The notes: generated by a model not told the origin, from the letters alone. A DNA stretch of 11,150 nt from Microcystis aeruginosa W13-11 (GCA_009995705.1 JAADBR010000139.1:1-11150); one strand, 5' to 3'. Shown: positions 1 to 7,091, counted from the first letter of the stretch. Numbers and translations: made by a program.

Positions 1-115
1 ATATACTCACTTCTCTGCGATGCAGTCGCACTCGCGGGAGCGCATTTTGTAGCTTGCTTAAAGCTTTGTTTCTGTCTGTATCACTTGTTACTTTTTAAAA
101 TGAGAATTGCTGCTG

Positions 116-469
116 ATGAGTTTACCAAAAAACTTAGAACAAGAATTCTGGCAGGAAATCCGTCAATGGGAGGAGGAAACGAGGATGCCTTATATTACTA
201 GCGTGGAAAGATTGGGAATTGAACAGGGAATTGAACAAGGAATGCAGCGAGGTGAAGCCACCCTGATATTACGCCTGCTAAACCGTCGTCTCGGTCAAGT
301 TACAACCATTGTCGAGAAACAAGTCCGTCAATTATCTGTTGAGCAATTGGAAGACTTGGGAGAGGCTCTCCTGGACTTTGAAAATGAGACAGATTTACTT
401 GACTGGTTATCCCAAAACCATGAAGAAACTCTAGGAACCAAGAATCTCCTGCACCTAGTGCGATGGTAA
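116..469 (+). CDS. C-terminal fragment of an Rpn-family / DUF4351 protein, probably a truncated gene
   Basis: The product resembles the C-terminal third of the Rpn-type (PD-(D/E)XK nuclease-like) proteins abundant in cyanobacteria, with a DUF4351 tail. Visible are a W/E-rich helix (LEQEFWQEIRQWEEE), the MPYITSVERLGIEQGIEQG linker typical of these proteins, and a DUF4351 segment from about residue 48 to the end (LILRLLNRRLGQV, then LEDLGEALLDF and DLLDWL). Full-length relatives are roughly 250-300 residues and carry the nuclease-like domain first. Here only about 117 residues remain, and the frame is closed by a TGA at 101-103. ATG at 116 is chosen; TTG at 107 is an alternative that adds three residues. 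The missing N-terminal domain suggests a pseudogene remnant, although the remaining frame is intact. No activity can be assigned. Sequence and family agree on the domain; truncation is inferred from length. Confidence 0.65.
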   Translation: MSLPKNLEQEFWQEIRQWEEETRMPYITSVERLGIEQGIEQGMQRGEATLILRLLNRRLGQVTTIVEKQVRQLSVEQLEDLGEALLDFENETDLLDWLSQNHEETLGTKNLLHLVRW

Positions 470-508
470 TGTCGGTGGAGTGTTACTCGTTTTAAGGGGA
501 GATTTCGC

Positions 509-524
509 AGTATTGCCCAATACT
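509..524. repeat. perfect 7-bp inverted repeat upstream of ilvD
   Basis: AGTATTG (509-515) and CAATACT (518-524) are exact reverse complements separated by two bases. The hairpin or dyad lies about 145 bases before the ilvD start codon. No clear T-run follows, so it is not a typical terminator. An operator or leader hairpin is possible but unproven. Confidence 0.4.
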
Positions 525-669
525 CCCACGGTTTTATATTTTCTTTAGAGATGGGCTGTCCTAAAACCTGCTCAGAGCGGCCAAAAGTCAGAAAATAGAA
601 ATAAAGGTGCGATTAGAGAACTTGAGCCGCGATCGCACCCGTCAGCCGCCATTGGAGAAAGATAAAGTT

Positions 670-2355
670 ATGGCAGATAACTACAGAAGTCGCATTGTTA
701 CCCAAGGTACCCAACGCAGTCCTAATCGGGCCATGTTAAGAGCGGTAGGTTTTGGGGATGAGGACTTTAACAAACCAATCATCGGCATCGCTAACGGATT
801 TAGCACCATTACCCCCTGTAACATGGGAATTAATGATTTAGCAATGCGTGCCGAAGCAGCCACCAGATTAGCGGGGGGAATGCCGCAACTTTTCGGGACT
901 ATCACCATTAGTGACGGGATTTCCATGGGAACAGAAGGAATGAAATATTCTCTCGTTTCTAGGGAAGTAATCGCTGATTCCATTGAAACCGTCTGTAATG
1001 GTCAAAGTCTCGATGGAGTCCTCGCTATCGGGGGTTGTGACAAAAATATGCCGGGGGCAATGATTGCCATGGCCCGGATGAACATTCCCGCTATTTTTGT
1101 CTATGGTGGCACGATTAAACCGGGACGCTACAAAGATTGCGATTTAACCGTGGTCAGTTCCTTTGAAGCCGTGGGACAGTACAGTGCCGGTAAAATCAGT
1201 GAAGAAGATCTCATCGGAATTGAACGCAACGCTTGCCCCGGCGCTGGTTCCTGTGGTGGAATGTTTACCGCTAATACCATGTCTTCTATTTTTGAAGCCA
1301 TGGGGATGAGTTTACCCTATTCCTCAACCATGGCCGCCGAAGATGAGGAAAAAGCCGATAGTACCGAAGAATCGGCCAAGGTTTTAGTCGAGGCAGTTAG
1401 AAAACAGATTCTACCTAGCCAAATTTTGACCCGTAAAGCCTTTGAGAACGCTATTTCGGTAATTATGGCGGTGGGAGGTTCTACTAACGCTGTGCTGCAC
1501 CTTTTAGCCATTTCCCGCACCATGGGGGTAGAGTTATCGATCGATGATTTTGAAACTATCCGGCAGCGAGTGCCGGTTATCTGCGATCTTAAACCCTCCG
1601 GTCGTTATGTTACCGTGGATCTGCATAAAGCCGGCGGTATTCCCCAAGTGATGAAAATTCTCCTGGTTAACGGTTTACTACACGGGGATGCTCTCACTAT
1701 TAGCGGTCAGACTATCGCTGAGATTTTAGCCGATATTCCTGACCAACCGCCCTCAGGCCAAGACGTTATCCGTCCTTTTAGCAATCCTGTCTATAAAGAG
1801 GGTCATTTAGCCATTTTAAAAGGAAATCTGGCCACGGAGGGGGCCGTGGCCAAAATTAGCGGCGTGAAAACTCCCGTTATCACCGGACCTGCGCGGGTGT
1901 TTGAGTCGGAAGAAACCTGTTTAGAGGCAATTTTAGCCAGAAAAATTCAAGCCGGGGATGTGGTGGTTGTCCGTTACGAGGGACCAGTAGGTGGACCGGG
2001 TATGCGGGAAATGTTGGCCCCCACTTCGGCAATTATCGGTGCTGGTTTAGGGGACTCCGTGGGATTAATTACCGATGGTCGTTTTTCCGGGGGAACCTAT
2101 GGCATGGTAGTTGGTCACGTCGCTCCGGAAGCGGCGGTGGGTGGTACAATTGCTCTGGTAGAGGAAGGGGATCAAATCACTATTGATGCTCGTCAGCGTC
2201 TCTTGAGTTTAAATGTATCGGAGGAAGAATTAACCCGTCGTCGTAACCATTGGCAACCGCGCCCCCCACGCTATAAAACGGGAATTCTCGGCAAATTCGC
2301 CAAGTTAGTCTCCTCTAGCAGTCTCGGCGCTTTAACGGATCTGAATCTGTTTTAA
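670..2355 (+). CDS. ilvD: dihydroxy-acid dehydratase (IlvD)
   Basis: The enzyme dehydrates 2,3-dihydroxy-3-methylbutanoate or -pentanoate to the 2-oxo acids, the penultimate step of valine, leucine and isoleucine synthesis, in the cytoplasm. The protein is 561 residues from ATG 670, the usual length. The three Fe-S ligand cysteines fit the family pattern: C50 (TPCNMG), C123 (GGCDKNMPG, IlvD/Edd signature 1) and C195 ([14 protein letters not shown]). Signature 2 ([14 protein letters not shown]) lies near residue 470. The frame extends upstream to GTG 607, but those 21 codons contain a HIP1 octamer and do not resemble the family. ATG 670 has GGAG at 654-657 and starts [13 protein letters not shown], as cyanobacterial IlvD proteins do. 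The gene stands alone and ends at a hairpin terminator. Edd (phosphogluconate dehydratase) is the paralogous alternative, but the length and N-terminus favour IlvD. Confidence 0.96.
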   Translation: MADNYRSRIVTQGTQRSPNRAMLRAVGFGDEDFNKPIIGIANGFSTITPCNMGINDLAMRAEAATRLAGGMPQLFGTITISDGISMGTEGMKYSLVSREVIADSIETVCNGQSLDGVLAIGGCDKNMPGAMIAMARMNIPAIFVYGGTIKPGRYKDCDLTVVSSFEAVGQYSAGKISEEDLIGIERNACPGAGSCGGMFTANTMSSIFEAMGMSLPYSSTMAAEDEEKADSTEESAKVLVEAVRKQILPSQILTRKAFENAISVIMAVGGSTNAVLHLLAISRTMGVELSIDDFETIRQRVPVICDLKPSGRYVTVDLHKAGGIPQVMKILLVNGLLHGDALTISGQTIAEILADIPDQPPSGQDVIRPFSNPVYKEGHLAILKGNLATEGAVAKISGVKTPVITGPARVFESEETCLEAILARKIQAGDVVVVRYEGPVGGPGMREMLAPTSAIIGAGLGDSVGLITDGRFSGGTYGMVVGHVAPEAAVGGTIALVEEGDQITIDARQRLLSLNVSEEELTRRRNHWQPRPPRYKTGILGKFAKLVSSSSLGALTDLNLF

Positions 2356-2367
2356 AAGTGTCAAAGC

Positions 2368-2400
2368 AAATGGCGATCAATTGCGATCGCCGTTTCTTAG
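2368..2400 (+). terminator. probable rho-independent terminator of ilvD
   Basis: GGCGATC (2372-2378) pairs with GATCGCC (2385-2391) around a six-base loop. A T-G pair and three A-T pairs extend the stem outwards (2368-2371 with 2392-2395). A short T-rich tail (GTTTCTT) follows. The right arm contains a HIP1 octamer at 2384-2391. It starts 13 bases after the ilvD stop. Confidence 0.6.
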
Positions 2401-2429
2401 TTATATGAAGGAACACCAGAACTTTTTTG

Positions 2430-2457
2430 CGGTGATCGGTAAACAGTAATCAGTAGA
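2430..2457 (+). repeat. short heptamer array, CAGTAAT type
   Basis: Four consecutive heptamers, CGGTGAT, CGGTAAA, CAGTAAT and CAGTAGA, follow the CRGTRAW-like pattern of the larger array at 5073-5135. This is the style of the cyanobacterial short tandemly repeated repetitive (STRR) sequences. It is noncoding and lies between the ilvD terminator and the TPR gene. Confidence 0.55.
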
Positions 2458-2531
2458 GTTCTTGCATAATTAATTTTTGAGAGTGCAAAAACAAGAAAAA
2501 TAGACATAAAGTTGCATAAAATTCCTAAATA

Positions 2532-2554
2532 GAGCATTTAATTGATTAATGCTC
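2532..2554. repeat. 7-bp inverted repeat in the leader of the TPR gene
   Basis: GAGCATT (2532-2538) and AATGCTC (2548-2554) are exact reverse complements with a nine-base AT-rich spacer, about 60 bases before ATG 2614. It could be an operator or a weak hairpin. No T-run follows, and no function is claimed. Confidence 0.35.
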
Positions 2555-2564
2555 ATTCTTAATT

Positions 2565-2596
2565 CTCCTATCTCCTGACTCCTGACTCCTGACTCC
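2565..2596 (+). repeat. CTCCTGA heptamer tandem repeat
   Basis: The units are CTCCTAT, then three exact CTCCTGA, then CTCC (4.6 units of 7 bp). It ends 17 bases before the start codon of the TPR gene, so it probably lies in that gene's untranslated leader. It is an STRR-type element of cyanobacteria. Confidence 0.75.
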
Positions 2597-2613
2597 GTTA
2601 AAGATTAATAACT

Positions 2614-3474
2614 ATGACCTATCTACTCACTGTCTATCGAGCGCTCGAATGCCGTCCGGATACCTATCGGGACTGGTATGACCAAGGCAATATTTTAAAA
2701 GAAAGAATGGACTATTTTGGAGCCTTAATCAGCTACGAAAAAGCCTTAGAATATTATCCAGATGATTATTGGGCATGGTACAAAAGGGGTATGATACTAG
2801 AAGACTTGGGGATGTATGAAGAAGCGGCTGAAAGTTACTCTAACGCCGCACAGGTAAAGGCCGATAACTATTGGGCTTGGTACGATCAAGGTTGTGTTTA
2901 TCTACAGGAGTTAAAGGAATACGAAAAAGCGATAGCTTGTTTTCAACGGGCCCTAAGTCATAGTCCGGGGGACTATTGGGCCGCCTACCGGCAAGGAGAG
3001 GCCTATCGATTGCTCAAAAATTACGAACGCGCTATCACTTCCTATGATCTGGCCTTGGGGGCGCGACCCCGGGATTATTGGTCTCGGTATCGTCGCGGCG
3101 ACGCTTTCCGGGATTGGGGCAATCCCCAAGAGGCTTTATTTAATTATCGTACTGCCCTCGATATCCGACCGCAAGATTACTGGTCCTGGTATCAACAGGG
3201 TGTGATCCTACAGGAATTACAGCGTTTAACAGAAGCGATCGCCTGTTATGAAGAATCGTTAAAAATCGATCGAGATGATCGCTATGCGTGGTATAATTCC
3301 GCCTGCTGTTATGCCGCCCTCGGTCAACAACAAAAAGCGATCGACTGTTTACGGGAAGCTCTAGACATAGAACCGGATATATGTGGCGAATTAGCGCGTA
3401 ATAACTTTGTGTTCGATGGTTTAAGGCAAAATGAAACCTTTAATGACCTCTTGAGTTGCTATTCCCCCAGCTAA
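2614..3474 (+). CDS. tetratricopeptide repeat protein with YWxWY-type repeats
   Basis: A 286-residue protein made almost entirely of TPRs, which are helical scaffolds for protein-protein contacts. About seven repeats are visible. Each opens with an aromatic-rich block: YRDWYDQG (18-25), DYWAWYKRG (51-59), NYWAWYDQG (85-93), DYWAAYRQG (120-128), DYWSRYRRG (154-162), DYWSWYQQG and RYAWYNSA. Spacing is 34 residues, with one 35. Each repeat then has the normal A-Y-x-x-A-L helix B and a P/D turn. The usual TPR W/L-G-Y pattern is replaced by a stacked Trp/Tyr series, so the concave face should be strongly aromatic. The tail FDGLRQNETFNDLL is a common ending in cyanobacterial TPR proteins. No signal peptide or membrane segment is obvious, so it is probably cytoplasmic. 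No partner is indicated by the neighbours, and no strong Shine-Dalgarno is seen before ATG 2614. Confidence 0.85.
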   Translation: MTYLLTVYRALECRPDTYRDWYDQGNILKERMDYFGALISYEKALEYYPDDYWAWYKRGMILEDLGMYEEAAESYSNAAQVKADNYWAWYDQGCVYLQELKEYEKAIACFQRALSHSPGDYWAAYRQGEAYRLLKNYERAITSYDLALGARPRDYWSRYRRGDAFRDWGNPQEALFNYRTALDIRPQDYWSWYQQGVILQELQRLTEAIACYEESLKIDRDDRYAWYNSACCYAALGQQQKAIDCLREALDIEPDICGELARNNFVFDGLRQNETFNDLLSCYSPS

Positions 3475-3492
3475 AGTCTTTTTGCAGTACCT

Positions 3493-3659
3493 AGGGTTTG
3501 CTGAAAGGGTTTTTTGGGGGGTGTGTGGGATTTTAGGCATTTTCAGGAAAAAGTGCCTAAAAATTCCCCTCGATTGCTCAAATGGCTGGCAGTTTTTTGA
3601 CGGCAAAAAAGCCTAAAGATATTATCCAACAAGGTTTTTAGATTCATTTAGCCAGTCTG
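3493..3659 (+). mobile_element. decayed MITE-like element (same family as 5159-5366, inverted)
   Basis: The left end AGGGTTTGCTGA matches the terminal repeat of the element at 5159-5366. Inside, TTTTCAGGAAAAAGTGCC and the following AT/C-rich stretch match the reverse complement of the downstream copy with few differences. CCAACAAGGTTTTTAG (3626-3641) is an exact 16-base match to the reverse complement of 5177-5192. The right end (ATTCATTTAGCCAGTCT) aligns with the other copy's right terminal repeat but has lost the CAAACCCT end, and the interior is about 40 bp shorter. It contains no believable gene. Confidence 0.7.
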
Positions 3660-3666
3660 GATTAGC

Positions 3667-3672
3667 TACAAT
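3667..3672 (+). promoter_or_regulatory. candidate -10 box of the ferritin-like/FTR1 operon
   Basis: TACAAT lies 30 bases before ATG 3703, immediately right of the decayed MITE. No good -35 hexamer is seen at 17 bp; the equivalent position would fall inside the MITE. A Fur-type site was looked for but is not convincing. Confidence 0.3.
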
Positions 3673-3702
3673 TGCAATTAGAGACAAATTATTGAGAATC
3701 TT

Positions 3703-4137
3703 ATGCGGGAACTAGACAGAGACAAAACCATCGAACAACTAAACGAAATCATGGAATTTGAACTAGCGGGAGTTGTCCGTTACACCCACTATTCCCTGAT
3801 GGTGACAGGTCCCCATCGCATCCCCATCGTCCAATTTTTCCAGACTCAGGCCACGGAATCCCTCACCCACGCGCAACAAGTTGGGGAAATTCTCACTGGT
3901 TTAGAAAGTCATCCTAGCTTAAAAATTGCCCCCATCGAAGAAAGCTATGAACATAATATCAAAGCAATCTTGAGTGAGAGCCTCAATCATGAGAAAAAAT
4001 CCCTTGATTTGTACAAAGCACTCCTAGAAACCGTCGAAGATGCCAGTATTTACCTAGAAGAATTCGCTCGCGGTATGATCGGACAAGAAGAATTACACAA
4101 TCTGGAAATTCGCAAGATGCTGCGGGATTTTGCTTAA
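3703..4137 (+). CDS. ferritin-like (bacterioferritin-type) protein
   Basis: A 144-residue four-helix protein of the ferritin-like superfamily, expected to bind a di-iron centre and to oxidise or store iron in the cytoplasm. Candidate metal ligands are E18/E20 in helix A (EIMEFELAGVVRYTHY), E52 and H56 in helix B (ATESLTHAQQVGE), E97 in helix C (NHEKKSLDLY), and E129/E130 and H132 in helix D (GQEELHNLE). The helix-D ExxH is canonical. In helix B the Glu is four residues before the His, not three as in E. coli Bfr, and the residue matching the haem-ligand Met of Bfr is not Met when aligned on the His. Haem binding is therefore doubtful. The gene is 34 bp upstream of an FTR1-type permease, which makes an iron uptake/storage role likely. 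It is shorter than typical Bfr (about 155-160). Dps-like or other ferritin-like roles cannot be excluded. Confidence 0.8.
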   Translation: MRELDRDKTIEQLNEIMEFELAGVVRYTHYSLMVTGPHRIPIVQFFQTQATESLTHAQQVGEILTGLESHPSLKIAPIEESYEHNIKAILSESLNHEKKSLDLYKALLETVEDASIYLEEFARGMIGQEELHNLEIRKMLRDFA

Positions 4138-4171
4138 GCTAGGATCAAAGTTAGAGTTTATCGACTAGCTT

Positions 4172-5092
4172 ATGAATCTCAGTTCCGCTTTACCGACTTT
4201 TATTATCACTCTCCGGGAAGGTTTCGAGGCCGCTTTAGTGGTGGGAATTGTCCTCGCTTGTTTACAAAAATCCGGTCGATCGCAACTTAACTCATGGGTG
4301 TATCGTGGTATTGGTGCAGGAGTAGTCGCTAGTGTTTTGGTCGGTGTTTTGCTGGGGGGAATCCTTTTGCAAGTGGATGCCTCTCCTAGTCCATTCGTAC
4401 CAATGATTAAGGAATTGCTGGCCGCCACTTTTGGACTGATTGCCGTTTTAATGTTGAGTTGGATGTTAATTTGGATGACTCAACAGGCCAAATCTTTGAA
4501 ATCTGAGGTAGAAAGTGCGGTAAAAGCGGGTTTAAAAGCGGAAAATGGGGCAGGAAAAGCGATTTTTCTGCTCGTTTTTATCGCTGTCTTACGAGAGGGA
4601 TTTGAAACTGTCCTCTTTATCCTGGCCCAATTCCAAAAAGATTGGCAGATACAAACGTTCGGTGCGATAGCGGGGTTAAGTGTGGCGACTTTGTTGGGAA
4701 TTCTCCTATTTGCGGGGGGAGTAAAAATTAATATCCGTCTCTTTTTCCAAATTATGGGGACTTTCCTCCTCTTAATCGTTGCGGGATTACTCATCGGTGT
4801 TTTGAAACATATCGACGCAGGAATCAGTCTTTTAAGTGAAATTGACCCCTTTTATCGCAATTTCTGTCCTTCTCTCCCCTCCTCCTGTGTTCTCGGTTTT
4901 CAAGTTTGGGACGGTTCCCAAATTTTGAGCGATCGCACTTTCCCTGGACTCCTCCTTAAATCTCTGTTTGGTTATCGTCAAAACCTCTATATCAGTCAAA
5001 TTGTTGCTTATATCCTCTTTTTACTGCTTATCGGTGGCCTCTATTTCCAAAGCTTACGACAACGTCCTCAAACAGTGATCAGTAATCAGTAA
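4172..5092 (+). CDS. FTR1 / EfeU-family high-affinity iron permease
   Basis: A 306-residue integral membrane protein of the FTR1 (OFeT) family, which moves iron, oxidised at the membrane, across the cytoplasmic membrane. Both hallmark motifs are present: R15-E16-G17-F18-E19 in the first helix and R141-E142-G143-F144-E145 in the fourth. About seven hydrophobic segments can be placed, near residues 8-28, 42-65, 77-101, 130-148, 170-190, 192-212 and 275-293, as usual for the family. It probably forms an operon with the ferritin-like gene 34 bp upstream; the pairing suggests uptake coupled to ferroxidation or storage (inference). The last codons (TVISNQ) and the stop are encoded by a CAGTRAW heptamer array, so the natural C-terminus may have been altered. 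No EfeO or EfeB homologue is in the window. Confidence 0.9.
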   Translation: MNLSSALPTFIITLREGFEAALVVGIVLACLQKSGRSQLNSWVYRGIGAGVVASVLVGVLLGGILLQVDASPSPFVPMIKELLAATFGLIAVLMLSWMLIWMTQQAKSLKSEVESAVKAGLKAENGAGKAIFLLVFIAVLREGFETVLFILAQFQKDWQIQTFGAIAGLSVATLLGILLFAGGVKINIRLFFQIMGTFLLLIVAGLLIGVLKHIDAGISLLSEIDPFYRNFCPSLPSSCVLGFQVWDGSQILSDRTFPGLLLKSLFGYRQNLYISQIVAYILFLLLIGGLYFQSLRQRPQTVISNQ

Positions 5093-5135
5093 ACAGTAAT
5101 CAGTGATCAGTAAACAGTAATCAGTAAACAGTGAA
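5073..5135 (+). repeat. nine-unit CAGTRAW heptamer tandem array (STRR)
   Basis: Nine uninterrupted 7-bp units: CAGTGAT, CAGTAAT, CAGTAAA, CAGTAAT, CAGTGAT, CAGTAAA, CAGTAAT, CAGTAAA, CAGTGAA. It begins inside the permease gene and supplies its last codons and TAA stop (5090-5092). It belongs to the cyanobacterial STRR class of repeats. Confidence 0.9.
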
Positions 5136-5158
5136 AAGATGGCAAGAAACTGCTATTT

Positions 5159-5366
5159 AGGGTTTGCTGAATAAAGCTAAAAACCTTGTTGGGTAAGACT
5201 TTTAGACCTTTTACCAATTTAAAAGCACTGGATATGGCAGTGATCGGGGGGGAATTTAAGCACTTTTTCCCTGAAAATTAGGTAATTGGCCACCTCAAAA
5301 CTGGTAAAACCCCACACCCCACACCCCACACCCTACCCCCAGGGAAAACTTTTTGCCGCAAACCCT
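5159..5366. mobile_element. 208-bp MITE-like element with inverted ends and 4-bp target duplication
   Basis: The ends are exact inverted repeats, AGGGTTTGC (5159-5167) and GCAAACCCT (5358-5366). With mismatches they extend to about 16 of 20 positions. The element is bordered by ATTT on both sides (5155-5158 and 5367-5370), as expected of a target-site duplication. There is no open reading frame of note inside. It contains three CCCCACA heptamers (5310-5330). It is homologous, in inverted orientation, to 3493-3659. The mobilising transposase family is not identifiable from this window. Confidence 0.8.
5310..5337 (+). repeat. CCCCACA heptamer repeat inside the MITE
   Basis: Three exact CCCCACA units (5310-5330) are followed by a degenerate CCCTACC. 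The decayed sister copy has only a short GTGTGTGGGA at the matching place, so the array appears to have expanded in this copy. Confidence 0.7.
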
Positions 5367-5372
5367 ATTTAA

Positions 5373-5404
5373 TACTGCTCACTTAACACATACTGCTCAC
5401 TTAA
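5373..5404 (+). repeat. 14-bp direct repeat TACTGCTCACTTAA
   Basis: Two exact copies (5373-5386 and 5391-5404) are separated by four bases, just after the MITE and before the receptor-like gene. The 18-bp period could place two protein sites on nearly the same helix face, but it may be a simple duplication. Confidence 0.5.
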
Positions 5405-5414
5405 AAACTCACAT

Positions 5415-5435
5415 CTGATAACTGATAACTGATTA
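5415..5435 (+). repeat. CTGATAA heptamer repeat abutting a start codon
   Basis: The units are CTGATAA, CTGATAA and CTGATTA; the final A is the first base of ATG 5435. The repeat occupies the position where a ribosome binding site would be, and no Shine-Dalgarno sequence is present. Confidence 0.7.
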
Positions 5436-7048
5436 TGACTACTTGGCAATGTGACGGTATCCCGAAAGATGGTAAAACTTATCCGCAAGCGACTGCGGGG
5501 GGTCATGAACCCTGCGAAAATACTACTCCTGATTGTCTTATCTGTGGCCTACCTAGGGAAGCGATGGATCCCATAACAACGACGGTCAAAACCACGGTTG
5601 TGGTGTCTCCGGGGGGTACAACTAGAGTCGGTCAAAAATCTAACTGGTTACTTCCCTTCGCTTTGATAATTACCGCTTTAACCGCAGGTTTAGGGGGTTG
5701 GAGTCTATTGCAAATGCTCATTCCCAAACCCGATACTCCTCAAGTGGTTCGGGAAAAAACCCCAGACAAGCAACCCAAGGCAACTTTTGTGAGTAATACG
5801 GCTAAAAATCCCGATTTATTTAGCCAAGGTGAGAAAATACTGCTTAATTCTACTCCTAACAAAGAAAAAGGCGCAGCGGCCTTTAAAAAAGAAGATTGGG
5901 CAAATGCGATCGCATCTTATCAACTGGCAGCCACTCCCCAAGCAAACGATCCGGAGGGCAAAATTTATTACAATAACGTCAAAGCCAGACAAAAAGGTAA
6001 TCAGAATACTATAGCCGTTGTTGTCCCTATCGCTAAGGACCCCAACAGCGCCAAGGAAATTCTCCGAGGTGTGGCAAAGTATCAAGAGGAGTTTAACAAT
6101 TCTAATTCTGGTAATCCTTTGGAAATAGTCATCGCTAATGATGGCGGTGGGTTACAATCAAAAGCGATAGCCGATGATCTGATTCAATCCAGTCAAGTTT
6201 TGGCAGTTATAGGCCACGGAATCGATCCTTTTAGTCAAAAAGCGATTGAAAGTTACGAAAAAGAAGGATTAGCGATTCTTTCTCCCCTGACTACCAGTGT
6301 TAGTCAAACGGGAAATTCAACCCTGAAAACTATTCCCCTTAAAGATAAATCTCAGGAAGTTTTAAGCAGTTATCTGGAAGCAGTGGCCAAAACTTTGGCT
6401 AATTATGCTAATAAGCAAGAAAATTCTCCGTCAGTGGTTCTTTTTTATAATTCCGATAGTCCCTATAGTCAAAAATTAAAGGATTCCTTTGCTAAAGCGA
6501 TAAAGGAACCGGGAGGCAAAATAGTTAAGGAAATAGACACTACTAAAGCCAATTTTAACGCTAAAACCGCCATAGACCAAGCTAAACAAGCCGGCGCTAA
6601 GGTGGTATTTTTGGCCCTCAGTAAAGATGGCGATCGCATTGATCAAGCCGTGGCTATTGCCCAAGAGTCGTCAGGAATGCTCTTATTAAGCGGAAATGAA
6701 CTTTATACACCCGATATACTCATTCAAGGAGCGGATAGCATCGACGGATTAGTTTTAGCAGTACCTTGGAGTTTCCAAGCAACGGATCCTTTTGCCAAAG
6801 ATGCGCTGAAAAGTTGGCGCGGTCGCGTCAGTTGGCGTACTGCTACCGCCTACGATACCATGAAAGTATTAGGAGAAGCGATCGCTAAAAGTTCTGACCG
6901 TGCTACTGTAGTCGAAACTTTAAATCGAGGAATCACCTTGCGGGGAAACACCACGGATTTTAAGATTTTTAATCAAGTTCCCCTGGTGCGTGCTAATCGC
7001 GGCAATGAGGGGCCAAAGGGTTCTCAATATCAGTTCGATCCTATCTAA
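5435..7048 (+). CDS. membrane-anchored type I periplasmic-binding (ABC receptor-like) protein with N-terminal Cys module
   Basis: 537 residues with a composite layout. Residues 1-40 hold four cysteines, C6, C27, C34 and C37, the last pair as CLIC, suggesting a small zinc-binding module. One transmembrane helix spans about 71-93 (WLLPFALIITALTAGLGGW), preceded by K/R, so the Cys module should be cytoplasmic. Residues about 132-190 look like a TPR-like helical stretch (KGAAAFKKEDWANAIASYQLA, then NDPEGKIYYNNVKA). From about 190 to the end is a Leu/Ile/Val-binding-protein-like domain: NTIAVVVPI, AVIGHGIDPFSQKA, LAILSPLTTSVSQ, VVLFYNSDSPYSQKLKDSF, VVFLALSKDG and AVPWSF. The protein is anchored rather than being a free lipoprotein: no lipobox is seen. 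No ABC permease or ATPase genes are nearby, so a sensing or scaffold role is at least as likely as transport. The ligand is unknown. Confidence 0.8.
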   Translation: MTTWQCDGIPKDGKTYPQATAGGHEPCENTTPDCLICGLPREAMDPITTTVKTTVVVSPGGTTRVGQKSNWLLPFALIITALTAGLGGWSLLQMLIPKPDTPQVVREKTPDKQPKATFVSNTAKNPDLFSQGEKILLNSTPNKEKGAAAFKKEDWANAIASYQLAATPQANDPEGKIYYNNVKARQKGNQNTIAVVVPIAKDPNSAKEILRGVAKYQEEFNNSNSGNPLEIVIANDGGGLQSKAIADDLIQSSQVLAVIGHGIDPFSQKAIESYEKEGLAILSPLTTSVSQTGNSTLKTIPLKDKSQEVLSSYLEAVAKTLANYANKQENSPSVVLFYNSDSPYSQKLKDSFAKAIKEPGGKIVKEIDTTKANFNAKTAIDQAKQAGAKVVFLALSKDGDRIDQAVAIAQESSGMLLLSGNELYTPDILIQGADSIDGLVLAVPWSFQATDPFAKDALKSWRGRVSWRTATAYDTMKVLGEAIAKSSDRATVVETLNRGITLRGNTTDFKIFNQVPLVRANRGNEGPKGSQYQFDPI

Positions 7049-7091
7049 AATAGACAATGTGATGTCGAGGAGTAGAATCAAGTCTAATTTT

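Noticed and set aside
607..669. 21-codon N-terminal extension of ilvD from GTG 607
   Set aside because: The extension includes a HIP1 octamer and is unlike IlvD N-termini. ATG 670 has a Shine-Dalgarno-like GGAG and the family-typical start.
3421..3606. 61-codon minus-strand open frame
   Set aside because: It lies across the TPR gene end and the decayed MITE, has no recognisable features and is most simply chance.
3681..3702. possible Fur box before the ferritin-like gene
   Set aside because: The AT-rich sequence around TTGAGAATC matches too few positions of the Fur consensus to support a call.
5073..5135. possible CRISPR array
   Set aside because: The units are contiguous 7-bp repeats without spacers, so it is a heptamer tandem array.
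5829..6085. short plus- and minus-strand open frames inside the receptor-like gene
   Set aside because: Both overlap a 537-codon gene with recognisable domains. They have no features of their own.
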